NCBI RefSeq assembly: GCF_034048115.1
Contig: NZ_CP139145.1
Coordinates: 2,666,001-2,730,000, forward strand
DNA from: Pseudarthrobacter sp. IC2-21
Lineage (GTDB): Bacteria > Actinomycetota > Actinomycetes > Actinomycetales > Micrococcaceae
DNA: 64,000 nt
Direction of reading: 5' to 3'
In this document: piece after piece, positions 33,538 through 42,942 of the stretch
How positions within the stretch are numbered: position 1 is the stretch's first letter
Layout: every line of letters starts with the position of its first letter
The notes under the pieces: generated by a model
Database searches by the model: none
What the model was told of the DNA's origin: nothing
Seen by the model: the letters and a program-made list of their open reading frames with translations, nothing else
Translations under genes and position numbers: made by a program

Positions 33538-35532
33538 ATGGAAATTATAAATAGAGTCAGTTTACTGGGTAACGCTGTACGGCATGATGTCGCGCGTTTC
33601 CTGCGACCTCGTTGGGTGGCCAGAAGAGCCGGAAAACGACCGCCGGGAAGATGGTTTGCGGTTCCGCTCGCTTTTGTTCTGACCCTTGGGGGAACGTCTC
33701 TTGCGACTATACCGACTGCCCATGCCGCGACTGGTGGGATGATAAGTGTGACGTTCGATGATGGTTGGGCCAGCCAGTTCAACAACGCGCTGCCCGTCCT
33801 GAACAAATACGGCGTTCCGGCCACGATGTACATCTACACGCAAGCCATTAATGGTGTACCGGATTACATGACGCAGGCCCAGATCCAAGCGTTCGCCGAC
33901 CGCGGCGACGAGATAGCGTCCCACACCGTCACCCACGCGGACCTGACCACCCTGACGCCTGCTCAGCTCGATACCGAGCTTTCGCAGAGCAAGGCCACGC
34001 TGCAGCAAATGTTTGGTCCCTCCGCCGCGATTGATTTCGCTTCGCCCTACGGCGCGTACAACCCGACGACCACGGCTGCGGTGAAGAATTACTACGCCAC
34101 GCAGCGCAACACAGATGGTGGATTCAACGCCGCAACCGGCTTCGATCCATCTAACATCCTTGTGCAGAACGTCGATTCCACGACAACGGCTGACATCATG
34201 CAAAAGTGGGTTAACGAGGCCAAGACCACCAATACCTGGCTGGTACTGGTGTACCACGAAGTAGGAGCCAGCATCGGCTTGGATATCTACCACACGGACA
34301 CGGCTGTGCTCGATGCTCACATGGCGGCCGTAAAGAACAGCGGCCTGCCCATGGTCACCGTCCGCCAGGGTGTCGAGGCGATAACCGGGACTGCTCCGCC
34401 GACGGGAACTGCCGGCGGCTCCACCGCAATCACCCCGACCCGTTTCCTGGACACGCGTTTGTCGTCGGGTCCGGTGCCGGGCGGCGGTACGGTGTCGTTC
34501 CAGGCTAGAGGGCTGAATGGTGTTCCCGCAGATGCTTCCGCGGTGGTGGTGAACCTGACGACTACCCAAACCCAGTCGGCGGGGTTCCTGACCGCCTATG
34601 CCTCGGGTGCCGGGAAGCCGAACGCGTCGAACGTGAACTATGGACCCGGGCAAACGATACCGAATCTGGCCGTGGTCCCGGTGGGACCAGACGGTAAGGT
34701 CACGATCGCCAACACTTCGTCAGGCTCCGCGCAGGTCATCGCCGACGTCTCGGCCTACTACCGCGGTGGAACGCCCACGGCGGCAGGTGCCTTCGCCCCG
34801 CTGGCACCGACACGGTTCCTGGACACGCGCTCATCGTCCGGTCCGGTCGCCTCGGGCGGGAAGGTGTCGTTTCAGGTCGGCGGCGTTAGTGGGATCCCCG
34901 CCAACGCTTCAGCCGTCGTGGTGAACCTGACCGTAACCGAGCCGACTTCGGCAGGCTACCTCACCGCCCACGCCTCCGGATCAGCGAAGCCGGGTACGTC
35001 GAATGTGAACTACGCCGGCGGGCAGACCGTGCCGAACTTGGCCGTGGTCCCGGTGGGACCCGACGGCAAGGTGACGATTTCCAACACCGAGACCGGATCC
35101 GGGTCAAGCGCGCAGGTCGTCGCCGATGTCTCTGGGTACTTCCTGCAAGGGGCTCCCACCGGCTCGGGGACGTTCGGGCCGGTCAATCCCGCCCGCGTCC
35201 TGGACACCCGCAATTCGTCCGGCCCTGTACCGGCCGGTGGTACGGTCTCCTTCCAGGCCGCAGGAGTGGCCGGGGTGCCGGCGAACGCAGCCGGAGTCTG
35301 GGCCAACCTCACCGTCACCCAATCGACTTCCGCCGGCTACCTCACCGGGTATGCCTCCGGAAGCGCGAGGCCAGGCTCCTCGAACGTGAACTACGCCACC
35401 GGACAGACTGTCCCTAACATGGCGTACCTGCCCATCGGGCTGGACGGGAAGGTCACGATCGCGAACACTGAGATCGGCGCAGGCTCAACAGTCCATGTGA
35501 TCGCCGACATCGCCGGATACCAACTCAAATAA
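33538..35532 (+). CDS. Secreted polysaccharide deacetylase (NodB) with three C-terminal repeats
   Basis: 664-residue exported protein. A long basic N-terminus and hydrophobic segment (VPLAFVLTLGGTSLATIPTAHA) form the signal peptide. The NodB domain (about 65-285) has the metal and catalytic residues FDDGW and SHTVTH, and a later LVYHEVG. Three copies of a ~115-residue domain follow (about 297-415, 420-540, 545-664), each starting TRFLDTR or ARVLDTR and ending with VIADVSxY. The repeats are beta-rich and probably bind the cell surface or a glycan. The likely role is removing acetyl groups from wall or surface polymers. Confidence 0.9.
   Translation: MEIINRVSLLGNAVRHDVARFLRPRWVARRAGKRPPGRWFAVPLAFVLTLGGTSLATIPTAHAATGGMISVTFDDGWASQFNNALPVLNKYGVPATMYIYTQAINGVPDYMTQAQIQAFADRGDEIASHTVTHADLTTLTPAQLDTELSQSKATLQQMFGPSAAIDFASPYGAYNPTTTAAVKNYYATQRNTDGGFNAATGFDPSNILVQNVDSTTTADIMQKWVNEAKTTNTWLVLVYHEVGASIGLDIYHTDTAVLDAHMAAVKNSGLPMVTVRQGVEAITGTAPPTGTAGGSTAITPTRFLDTRLSSGPVPGGGTVSFQARGLNGVPADASAVVVNLTTTQTQSAGFLTAYASGAGKPNASNVNYGPGQTIPNLAVVPVGPDGKVTIANTSSGSAQVIADVSAYYRGGTPTAAGAFAPLAPTRFLDTRSSSGPVASGGKVSFQVGGVSGIPANASAVVVNLTVTEPTSAGYLTAHASGSAKPGTSNVNYAGGQTVPNLAVVPVGPDGKVTISNTETGSGSSAQVVADVSGYFLQGAPTGSGTFGPVNPARVLDTRNSSGPVPAGGTVSFQAAGVAGVPANAAGVWANLTVTQSTSAGYLTGYASGSARPGSSNVNYATGQTVPNMAYLPIGLDGKVTIANTEIGAGSTVHVIADIAGYQLK
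34426..35529 (+). repeat. Three tandem ~350-base repeats coding the C-terminal domains
   Basis: Units start near 34435 (ACCCGTTTCCTGGACACGCG), 34807 and 35182. Each encodes FLDTR or VLDTR, SSGPV, then SNVNY, PNLAVVPVGPDGKVTI or similar, and VIADV. Similarity extends to the DNA level, so recent duplication or gene conversion is possible. Confidence 0.85.
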
Positions 35533-35558
35533 CAGCTGAAGTCTCAAATAACACCAGC

Positions 35559-35599
35559 TGAAGTGGCCCCGCCTGACGCCGTCAGACAGGGCCACTTCA
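35559..35599 (+). terminator. Rho-independent terminator after deacetylase
   Basis: An 11-bp perfect stem (TGAAGTGGCCC at 35559-35569, GGGCCACTTCA at 35589-35599) with a 19-base loop that itself holds TGACGCCGTCA, then CGTTCTGTTCG. It starts 27 bases after the stop. Confidence 0.7.
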
Positions 35600-35639
35600 C
35601 GTTCTGTTCGAAGCTTGCATTCAGCTAAAAGAAGATCCG

Positions 35640-36180
35640 CACTGACGGGGCGGATCCCACGCAGCCAACGATGGTAATTGTCTTGGCTGGACCGGGCCAC
35701 AGAGCGGATGCCCCTTCGGTACGAGCACTCTAAACCCGGCGGACCTCGTCGCGCCGACATCAAGAAACTGGGCCGGATCCCTACAGGCGACGGGCGCCGC
35801 GTCATTAGCCGGACCCCTGGCAACTGGGCAAAAGCGCACCGCCGCCAACAGGCGCCCCGACTACGCCTATCTGCGTAGCACGGTCTATAACCATTCCGCG
35901 TTCGCCGACACCGAGATCCTGCCGACGAGAAAAAGGGTTCAAGACGCTCTGGATCCAACGATCAAGCCCAAACGAACCCGACCTACCGGGCACGACCAAG
36001 GGCAAAGTTGAACGGTTCAACCACACCATGCTCGGCGCGCCTCGCCCGGCCCATTGGTTCAGCGGCCGGGAGTGTTACCGCGTTCCAAGCCTGCCTGCAC
36101 CTCTACCATCACAGCCGAGGCCCCAGGTAAATCAAGGGTCAGCCGCCCACACCAAGCCCGGGACCACCCGCCGTGGGTAA
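35640..36180 (+). pseudogene. IS481-family transposase remnant
   Basis: Pieces of an IS481 transposase in more than one frame and with stops. WLDRATERMPLRYEHSKPGG and IKKLGRIPTGDGRRV (about 35680-35810) match the start of the catalytic domain. DYAYLRSTVYNHSAFADTEI (about 35850-35910) and GKVERFNHTML (about 36003-36035) are the next conserved blocks, and CLHLYHHSRGPR (about 36090-36125) is the end block. Much of the middle is deleted. It is not functional. Confidence 0.75.
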
Positions 36181-36414
36181 TACATTTAGGGAGCGAGCAG
36201 CGCTCCAACCGCTCACTTGCGTATGTGTGGTACAGGGCAAGATCACCACAGGATCACCATGGGTATCACCAGCACCACTGTTTCCACCAGCAACACGGTG
36301 CTAAGGTGAGCGCGTTAAGCGTCAATCACCTGGCCGGCCTGTTCCTGGGGAACTTGCCCGAACAGCAACCCCTATGAGGGCTCTTGGGAGCGCCTCATTG
36401 TCTCCGGAGCCAAT

Positions 36415-38871
36415 ATGAAACGGAACCCGTCTCAGTCCCGTAGCCCACTCGTCAAGTCCCTCTGGGCTGCCCTCTTGGCCGTCTCGCTGATGGGTGGGCC
36501 GGGCCTTTCCGGGGTCGCGTCCGCGGTGGAACCGGGTCCGACACCGACGCCGCCCCAGGCGTCAGCTTCGCAGTCCCAACCCCCTGCGGCGCCCACACCT
36601 CCGGCGTCGCCAAGCGCAAGCCCGGCTCCTGCCCCCACAGCATCCTCCCAGTCCGCAGCCCAATCAATTGCCCCTACGTCGGCCGCGACGCAAACAATGG
36701 CCGAAGCTGCCGGGGCCGGCGGGGCGGAGATGGGTCAGCGTTCAAAACGGGTAACAGCCGCGTCCCCTTCGTCTGCGATTCAAAAACTGAGTACCGAGTC
36801 ATTCAGCGCCGAAGGTACATGGATGCCGACCTTTGGCGTCCAGGGGCTGGACGTCAGCGCCCACCAGCCCAGCGTTGACTGGAAGCAACAATGGAACATG
36901 GGTGCTAGGTTCGCGTATGTAAAAGCCTCTGAAGGCAATTACTACACCAATGAGCTCTTCAACTCGCAGTATCAAGGCTCTCGCAGCGTCGGGATGCTCC
37001 GCGGCGCCTATCACTTCGCCATCCCCAACTGGTCTTCCGGCGCGGATCAGGCCCGATATTTCGTTGCCAACGGGGGAGGTTGGTCCGCTGACGGATACAC
37101 CATGCCGCCTGTTCTTGACTTCGAGTTCAACCCCTACGAGGGCCGCACCATAAATGGCTTCTATTTTGGCAACACCTGCTACAACATGTCCCCCGCCCAG
37201 CTCAGTTCCTGGGTGCGAGACTTTGGAAACACCATGCAGTCATTGACGGGCAGGCTCCCGGTTATCTACACCAACACAAGCTGGTGGAATCAGTGCCTGG
37301 GCAATCCTGCCGGCTTCGGAGACTTTCCGCTGTGGACCGCGGCTTATCCTAGCTCGGCCACAAACAATGCCGGGCCAGTACCTACCGGAAGCTGGGACAG
37401 CTACAGCATATGGCAGTACAGCAGCACAGGACCGTTCGCCGGAGACTCGAACGTGTGGAATGGCGATTACGCTTCACTGCAGCGATTTGCAGGCGCCGCT
37501 TTTCCGACGGGAAGCTTTGACGACCTTGCGGTGGAGCGCGGTAGCAGCGAAGTCGCCCTCAGGGCGCGCGGGTGGTCGGTTGACCTTGCCAACATTCCCG
37601 CTTCCAATCAGACGCACGTCTATGTAACCGCTCCCGACGGAGTCACCACCGGTTACGCCTGGACGGCAAATACTTCCCGGCTCGATGTGAATCAAGCATT
37701 CGGCTACGGCGCCTCGCATGGGTTCGACGGTCGCATAACCATAACCAAATCTGGAACCTATAAGGCATGCGCCTATTCCATCGGCTCCTTCGGCAATACA
37801 GCCCTCGGGTGTAAAACGATTGTTGCTACGGGCGTCGCAGCACCCACTGGATCATTTGACAGTCTGGGACAGGTCCGTTCAGCAGACAAGGTCTCGCTGC
37901 AGGTCAGGGGCTGGGCGGTTGACCTGGCCAATCCTGCTGCTGCTACCTTCGCTGACGCTTACATCACCGGGCCGGATGGAAGCACCACGGGTTATCGTCT
38001 CACCGCAAACACATCGCGCCCGGACGTGGATGCTGCAACCGGGCTCGGCACCAACCACGGCTTCGACACCCAAATAAAGGTATCGATAGCCGGGACGTAT
38101 TCAGTTTGTGTCCACTCGATTGGAATAAATTTCAACACTCCATTGGGCTGCAAAAAATTCACGGTGGAAACCAATCCTGCACCGATAGGTTCCTATGACA
38201 CTGCAGGAGTTGTGCAGGCACCTGGATCCGCGCGGCTTCAAGTCACCGGTTGGACACTGGACCGCGCCGTGCCCGGGACGAGCACTCCCGTGCACATCTA
38301 TGTGCACTCGCCCGATGGTTCCACCGCAGGATATGCCTTCACGGCAGGCCAGCCCCGCCCCGACGTTAACCAGGCGCTGGGCACAATTGGAAACCACGGG
38401 TACAACGTACAGATCGATATCGACAGGACGGGCACTTACACGGTTTGCGCCTACGCGATACCACTCGCGCCGCTCGCAGCGGGCAACACTACGCTGGGGT
38501 GTAGCGCTGTAACTGTGGTACAGACGCCAGGTCCGACGGGATACCTGGACAGTGTGAAAGTCCGGACGTTGAACGGACAAACTAGCCTTCTAGCTGACGG
38601 TTGGACCTTTGACCCCGCCGTTCCCGGCACTTCTAACCCAGTACATATCTACGTGACCTATCCAGACGGAACCCGCAAGGCGTACCCCTTCACAGCCGAC
38701 CGCTCGCGACTGGACGTCAACCAGGCATTCGGAATCACTGGAAATCACGGGTACTCCGCCGCCTTACCTCTGACTCAACGAGGACCCTATAGTGTCTGTG
38801 CCTATGGAATCACCATTGCCGAGTTCGGCGCGGGAAACCCTCTCCTGGGCTGCAAGTCTCTGACGTTCTGA
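36415..38871 (+). CDS. Secreted GH25 lysozyme with four C-terminal repeats
   Basis: 818-residue exported muramidase. The signal peptide ends near VASAVEPG and is followed by a Pro/Ala/Ser-rich linker (about 38-135). The GH25 domain (about 140-360) has FGVQGLDVSAHQPSVDW at its start and the catalytic pair in LDFEFNP. Four ~110-residue repeats fill the rest (starting near 365, 478, 591 and 707). Each begins TGSFD or similar, contains GW(A/S/T)xDxA and DGSTTGY-like strands, and ends with a C-x-x-SIG/AYxI ... LGCK pair of cysteines. They look like Ig-like wall- or glycan-binding modules. It should cut peptidoglycan between MurNAc and GlcNAc. Confidence 0.92.
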   Translation: MKRNPSQSRSPLVKSLWAALLAVSLMGGPGLSGVASAVEPGPTPTPPQASASQSQPPAAPTPPASPSASPAPAPTASSQSAAQSIAPTSAATQTMAEAAGAGGAEMGQRSKRVTAASPSSAIQKLSTESFSAEGTWMPTFGVQGLDVSAHQPSVDWKQQWNMGARFAYVKASEGNYYTNELFNSQYQGSRSVGMLRGAYHFAIPNWSSGADQARYFVANGGGWSADGYTMPPVLDFEFNPYEGRTINGFYFGNTCYNMSPAQLSSWVRDFGNTMQSLTGRLPVIYTNTSWWNQCLGNPAGFGDFPLWTAAYPSSATNNAGPVPTGSWDSYSIWQYSSTGPFAGDSNVWNGDYASLQRFAGAAFPTGSFDDLAVERGSSEVALRARGWSVDLANIPASNQTHVYVTAPDGVTTGYAWTANTSRLDVNQAFGYGASHGFDGRITITKSGTYKACAYSIGSFGNTALGCKTIVATGVAAPTGSFDSLGQVRSADKVSLQVRGWAVDLANPAAATFADAYITGPDGSTTGYRLTANTSRPDVDAATGLGTNHGFDTQIKVSIAGTYSVCVHSIGINFNTPLGCKKFTVETNPAPIGSYDTAGVVQAPGSARLQVTGWTLDRAVPGTSTPVHIYVHSPDGSTAGYAFTAGQPRPDVNQALGTIGNHGYNVQIDIDRTGTYTVCAYAIPLAPLAAGNTTLGCSAVTVVQTPGPTGYLDSVKVRTLNGQTSLLADGWTFDPAVPGTSNPVHIYVTYPDGTRKAYPFTADRSRLDVNQAFGITGNHGYSAALPLTQRGPYSVCAYGITIAEFGAGNPLLGCKSLTF
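37500..38868 (+). repeat. Four ~340-base repeats coding the C-terminal modules of the lysozyme
   Basis: Units begin near 37507, 37849, 38188 and 38536. Protein-level conservation is clear (GSFD/GSYD start, central GW, two cysteines near the end), while the DNA has diverged more than in the deacetylase repeats, so the duplications are older. Confidence 0.8.
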
Positions 38872-38986
38872 CGTCTTAGCGGGCATCGGCGAACTCCTGT
38901 ACACGACTAGCTGCTTTGGCCCCCATAGAGCCGGACCCGCTAGGGTTGTACCGGTAAAGGTTGCAAATGTTGCGAAAGGGTTCTCG

Positions 38987-40048
38987 TTGCGCCGTTGGTC
39001 AAAGCATGCAGTAGTCGCCGGCGGCCTTCTCATTAGCGTCCTGGCTTCCGGTTGCTCGCACAGCAATGCCGGAAACGAAGTGCTGGGTGCTCTGACGGCA
39101 ATCGGCAGCCCTGTGCAAAGCGAACCAATCGCGGCCTGGAGCAACGCCTGGAGGAAGAAGAACACGGCCACCTCCCTGAACTACTCGCCTGACGGATCTG
39201 CTGTCGGAGTGACGGCACTCGCAACGGGCCAGGCATACTTCGCTGCGCTGGACTCACCCCTTTCATCTTCCGAACGGATGCGCACAACAGCCTCCTGCGG
39301 GCCCGACGGCGCGTTCTCCGTACCCGTCGCCATCACGTCCCTGGCGGTTGCATTCAATATGCCAAGCGTCACCGGGCTCAAGCTGTCGCCCTCGGTCCTC
39401 GGAGGCATATTTTCGGGCAAGATCAGGCGGTGGGACAACGAAGCAATCGTCGCGATAAACCCGGGTGCGAAGCTTCCGAAGGCGGACATAGTTCCCATCG
39501 TGGCTACGGAGCCGTCCGCGCTCTCCCTGGCCGCTACCGAATATCTGGCTTCTGGGCAGAGTTGGTCTTCCGAAAAGACCAACTCCATGCCGGTTCCCGA
39601 GAATGGCGTCGAGGTCAGGAAGTACAAGGATCTTTCACAGAAAGTCAACGACACAGCCGGGGCCATTGCCATCATGGACGTCGCTTCTATTGGTAGCAGG
39701 TTTGATACCGCTCTGCTGTCCTTTGGGGGAGATTTTATTCGGCAGTCCAAGGACTCTGTAGCGCTTGCCAATGCCGAAGGCACTGTAGCCGAAGACTCAA
39801 ACGGCGTCACGTTCTCGTTGCCGGCCAACAGTTCCTACGGCTATCCATTTGGGATGGTCAACTATCAGGCTTTTTGCAACAACTACGACAATGAACAGCT
39901 TGCCAAGCTCGTCAAGTCATGGGGACTCTTCGTAGTCGGCTCCGAGGGGCAGATCGCCTCAATGTACTTCGGAAGTGTCAGTTCCCCCAGCCAGGCCGCA
40001 CTTCAAAAATCGGCTCAAAGGATAGAGAAAATAGAGGCAAAAGGTTGA
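38987..40048 (+). CDS. PstS-like substrate-binding lipoprotein
   Basis: 353-residue lipoprotein of the periplasmic-phosphate-binding (PBP-like) fold. The N-terminus has a signal and lipobox (SVLASGC). The segments ITSLAVAFNMPSVTGLKLSP, LGGIFSGKIRRWDNEAI and the later FALL-type strands match PstS. The TTG start at 38987 has AAAGGG upstream. No PstC, PstA or PstB is nearby; instead its stop overlaps the start of a DUF2142-type membrane protein (TTGA). Whether it binds phosphate or a phosphorylated sugar carrier is unknown. Confidence 0.82.
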   Translation: MRRWSKHAVVAGGLLISVLASGCSHSNAGNEVLGALTAIGSPVQSEPIAAWSNAWRKKNTATSLNYSPDGSAVGVTALATGQAYFAALDSPLSSSERMRTTASCGPDGAFSVPVAITSLAVAFNMPSVTGLKLSPSVLGGIFSGKIRRWDNEAIVAINPGAKLPKADIVPIVATEPSALSLAATEYLASGQSWSSEKTNSMPVPENGVEVRKYKDLSQKVNDTAGAIAIMDVASIGSRFDTALLSFGGDFIRQSKDSVALANAEGTVAEDSNGVTFSLPANSSYGYPFGMVNYQAFCNNYDNEQLAKLVKSWGLFVVGSEGQIASMYFGSVSSPSQAALQKSAQRIEKIEAKG

Positions 40049-41709
40049 GCAGCACCGGAGCCGGGGTCCAGAAAGAAGATCCTAAACAGGGGACGCCCGA
40101 CCGTCGTTCAAGAATCACGGCCGCGGGAAGCGCCCTCTTCGCCGACACCAGGGCTGGGATGCGTTTCTTCCTGCCTGTGTTTGCCCTGCTATCAACGCTG
40201 ATCACTTTGTGGATCCTAGCGACGCCGCTGATGGCTTACCCTGACGAACCGGCGCACACCATCAAAGCGGCGGCAGTAGCACGTGGACAGTTTTTCCCTT
40301 CTCCGGGCCAGTCATTTGGCCATGGCGTCCACGTTAAGGTTCCCTCGTATATTGCCAACGTTGAATCGCAGATGTGCTTTGCCTTTTTCAAGGACAGAAC
40401 GGCGGATTGTGCGCCTAAAATTCCCCTCGACGACACCACTGACACCATTGGTGTAACTTCGGCCGGCCTGTACAACCCGTTGTACTACTGGCTGGTCGGG
40501 TTGCCCAGTTTGTGGTTGACCGGCGCACCGGCAATATATGCCATGAGAATTGCAAGTGGGCTTCTGTCCGCTGCTGCGTACGCGGCGGCATTCACTGCAC
40601 TCTCACGGCTACGGAGACCGCAGTGGCCGCTGATTGCTGCTACTGCTGCCGTGACGCCCATGGTGCTGTTCCTGGCCAGCGGGATAAATCCGAACTCACT
40701 GGAAGTAGCGGCTGCCACGGCTGCTTTCTGCGGTCTTGTATCCATCCTCGATAATTCCAACCAATTACGCAGGGCCCGGCCCGGCGTGGTCGCCGTTGGA
40801 TTGGCTGCTGCCACGCTGGCTAACACACGCAATGTTTCGCTGCTCTGGTTGCTGTGCGGGGGCGTAACAGCCTTCATGTTTTTCCGGCGGCATCATATCG
40901 CCCGGATATTCCGGGATCGAGCCGTGCTCATAGTGTGCGCGATAACCGCCATTGGTTTGGTTTTGGGCATTGCATGGAATTTCCTCATGCTGAGGGCGCC
41001 GGCATCGGCAGGAGAAGCTCCTTTGGGGATATCCAATTTCAACGGAGAAGTACGGCCCTACAACGCATTCCTAACCATGATGGATCGAACATTCGACTAC
41101 GTAAGTCAATACATCGGGGTTGCCGGATGGCTTGACACCCCAATGCCCCAAGGGGTGTACATGTTTTGGAACATGGTCCTGATCGCCATGATGCTCCTCG
41201 CTTTCACAGTCCGCCCATACCGGCTCCAGCTTGGGTTCTGGGTTGCACTTGGACTGTTGGTGGCAGTCCCGGCGTTCGTTCAGGCCGCTATCGTCAACAC
41301 AAGTGGCATGATCTGGCAAGGACGCTATAGCCTGCCTATCTTTATCATTGCAACCATCTCGGCAGGACTAACACTCAGGACGAGGAAGTTCACAGGTTTC
41401 AGTCCTTCACACCAGCGCTTGGGGCGGGTCCTGATCATCGCGGCTTGTGTCTCGCACGTTTATGCGTATCTCTACGCGCTAAGGCGCTATGTTGTCGGAC
41501 TTCCTGATGCGGGAAACTGGCAAACCATGTTCACGGTACCGTCATGGCAGCCACCGCTGTCATGGGAAGTGTTGACGGCACTTTTTGCTGCAACAGTTCT
41601 TGCGGGTGGCGCCTATTTTTATAAGTTCCTTTTCCCCGACAAACAGCTGTTCCCCAGCTTCTCAAGGGCCCGTAACAGAGTCCTTCTCATGTTGAAGCGC
41701 GGCACGTAG
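40045..41709 (+). CDS. DUF2142-type polytopic membrane protein
   Basis: 554-residue protein with about 12 predicted helices. After a polar start, the first helix FFLPVFALLSTLITLWILATPL is followed by YPDEPAHTIKAAAVARGQFF. An acidic DE pair after the first helix is typical of GT-C-like enzymes and of DUF2142 proteins. Further on, LYNPLYYWLVGLPSL and ASGINPNSLEVAAAT match the family. The TTG at 40045 overlaps the PstS-like stop; an upstream frame to 39919 would lie inside that gene. It may be a lipid-linked glycan transferase; not proven. Confidence 0.72.
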   Translation: MSSTGAGVQKEDPKQGTPDRRSRITAAGSALFADTRAGMRFFLPVFALLSTLITLWILATPLMAYPDEPAHTIKAAAVARGQFFPSPGQSFGHGVHVKVPSYIANVESQMCFAFFKDRTADCAPKIPLDDTTDTIGVTSAGLYNPLYYWLVGLPSLWLTGAPAIYAMRIASGLLSAAAYAAAFTALSRLRRPQWPLIAATAAVTPMVLFLASGINPNSLEVAAATAAFCGLVSILDNSNQLRRARPGVVAVGLAAATLANTRNVSLLWLLCGGVTAFMFFRRHHIARIFRDRAVLIVCAITAIGLVLGIAWNFLMLRAPASAGEAPLGISNFNGEVRPYNAFLTMMDRTFDYVSQYIGVAGWLDTPMPQGVYMFWNMVLIAMMLLAFTVRPYRLQLGFWVALGLLVAVPAFVQAAIVNTSGMIWQGRYSLPIFIIATISAGLTLRTRKFTGFSPSHQRLGRVLIIAACVSHVYAYLYALRRYVVGLPDAGNWQTMFTVPSWQPPLSWEVLTALFAATVLAGGAYFYKFLFPDKQLFPSFSRARNRVLLMLKRGT

Positions 41710-42154
41710 ACCGGGCCACCGCTGGCAGGACTCCTCTTGACGAGGTCGAAGTTCCCAGTCTTGGCGGCCGCGGAAAACGGATCCCGGTGCTGGAGGTGTC
41801 ATGGCATGGCCTGTTGCCGCGCTGGGAAATCCCCCAACTTCGTCCGCCGTGCGTACCATCACCGGTGATAAGCGCCCTGCGCTGGCCGTTTGACTGGCGG
41901 CTGGTCTCCCGGGCCATCTTCCAATATATGGCAAAGAACGACTTCGACGGGGTGACTTGGCGGAAAGGCCCCACCGAAGGCGTTGGGCCCGGGTTGTTGG
42001 CCGTGACAAGCCACACCGACGCTCATGGCATACCCGTGTGCATGGAAAGCGGCCGAGACCCTGGCAGACTTCCCCTGGTCAGCACCCGGGGAAGTGTTCG
42101 CGATACGCCAGATCAGGCGCAGGTCCGCACCGCCCGCCGCAGTGTGCGGCGAAA
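41710..42154. other. Decayed sequence upstream of istA remnant
   Basis: 445 bases with only short, overlapping frames in all readings and no ribosome sites. It probably contains the eroded 5' part of the IS21 element or older debris. No left terminal repeat (the inverse of TGGCCCC) was found here. Confidence 0.4.
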
Positions 42155-42942
42155 CCACGGTCGCCCACGTCGCTACCTGGATCATCGCCGAGCTGCGCCA
42201 GCGGCAATTCACCTCGTTGCCGGAGCTCAGGGCCGCCATCATCGAGCGGGTGGCAGCCTACAACGCGGAGCCGTTCCAATAGCGGCCCGGGTCCAGAGCC
42301 ACCGTGTTCGCAGCCGAGGAACAGCCCCTGCTGACGGGCTTGCCGGCGGCGGCCTACGAGATCAGCAGATGGGCCTACGGACGCCGGGTCGGCCGGAACG
42401 GGCACGTGGTCTGGGAGAAGAACTACTACTCCGTGCCCTTCGCCAATATCGGTACCAAAGTAGACCTGCGGATCACCGACCGGGTAATTTAGGCATACCA
42501 GGGGAGCGAACGGCTGACCAGCCACCTGCTGCTGCCCGAGGACGCGGCCAACGAGTACCGCACCAACGACGCCGACCTGCCCGCCGGCGAGAAATACCGG
42601 CAATGGGACCCGGCCCGGGTGCGGTAATGGCCCGGACGGATCGGCCCGGCAGCGATGACCGTGATCAACCGGATCTTCGAGTCCGTCCCGGTCGACGAGC
42701 AGGGCCTGGACGCGGCACTGTCCGTATTGCGGCTCTCCCGGCGTTACTCGGCCGAACGGGTCGAGGCAGCCTGTCGGCTTGCGCTGGCAGGCCGGGTCCG
42801 GTCCCCGCGGTATGCGCATCTGCAGCCGATCCTGGCCACAGAGCAGAACAAAGCCGCCGGGCTCAGGCCACCACGGGATGAACCGGACAAACACGGCGGA
42901 TACGTGCGCGGCGCCGAATACTACGCAGGCGGTGCCAAGTGA
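42155..42942 (+). pseudogene. istA: IS21-family transposase IstA, 3' part with three nonsense codons
   Basis: One uninterrupted reading frame carries the C-terminal half of IstA: WIIAELRQRQFTSLPEL, AAYNAEPFQ, then EISRWAYGRRVGRNGHV, YSVPFANIGTKVDLRITD, LTSHLLLPEDAANEYRT, and NRIFESVPVDEQGLDAAL to the end RGAEYYAGGAK. In-frame stops are TAG at 42280, TAG at 42490 and TAA at 42625. In relatives I recall Lys, Glu and Glu at these points, so each is one base change. The N-terminal catalytic half is missing. The end couples to istB by GTGA. Confidence 0.88.

Noticed and set aside
42280..42627. Stop-codon readthrough or recoding in istA
   Set aside because: Three stops of two kinds, missing N-terminal half and no left end favour ordinary decay over recoding.
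41787..42881. 364-codon plus-strand open frame over the istA remnant
   Set aside because: It is out of frame with the recognisable IstA blocks and is Arg/Pro/Gly-rich, a typical shadow of a high-GC coding region.
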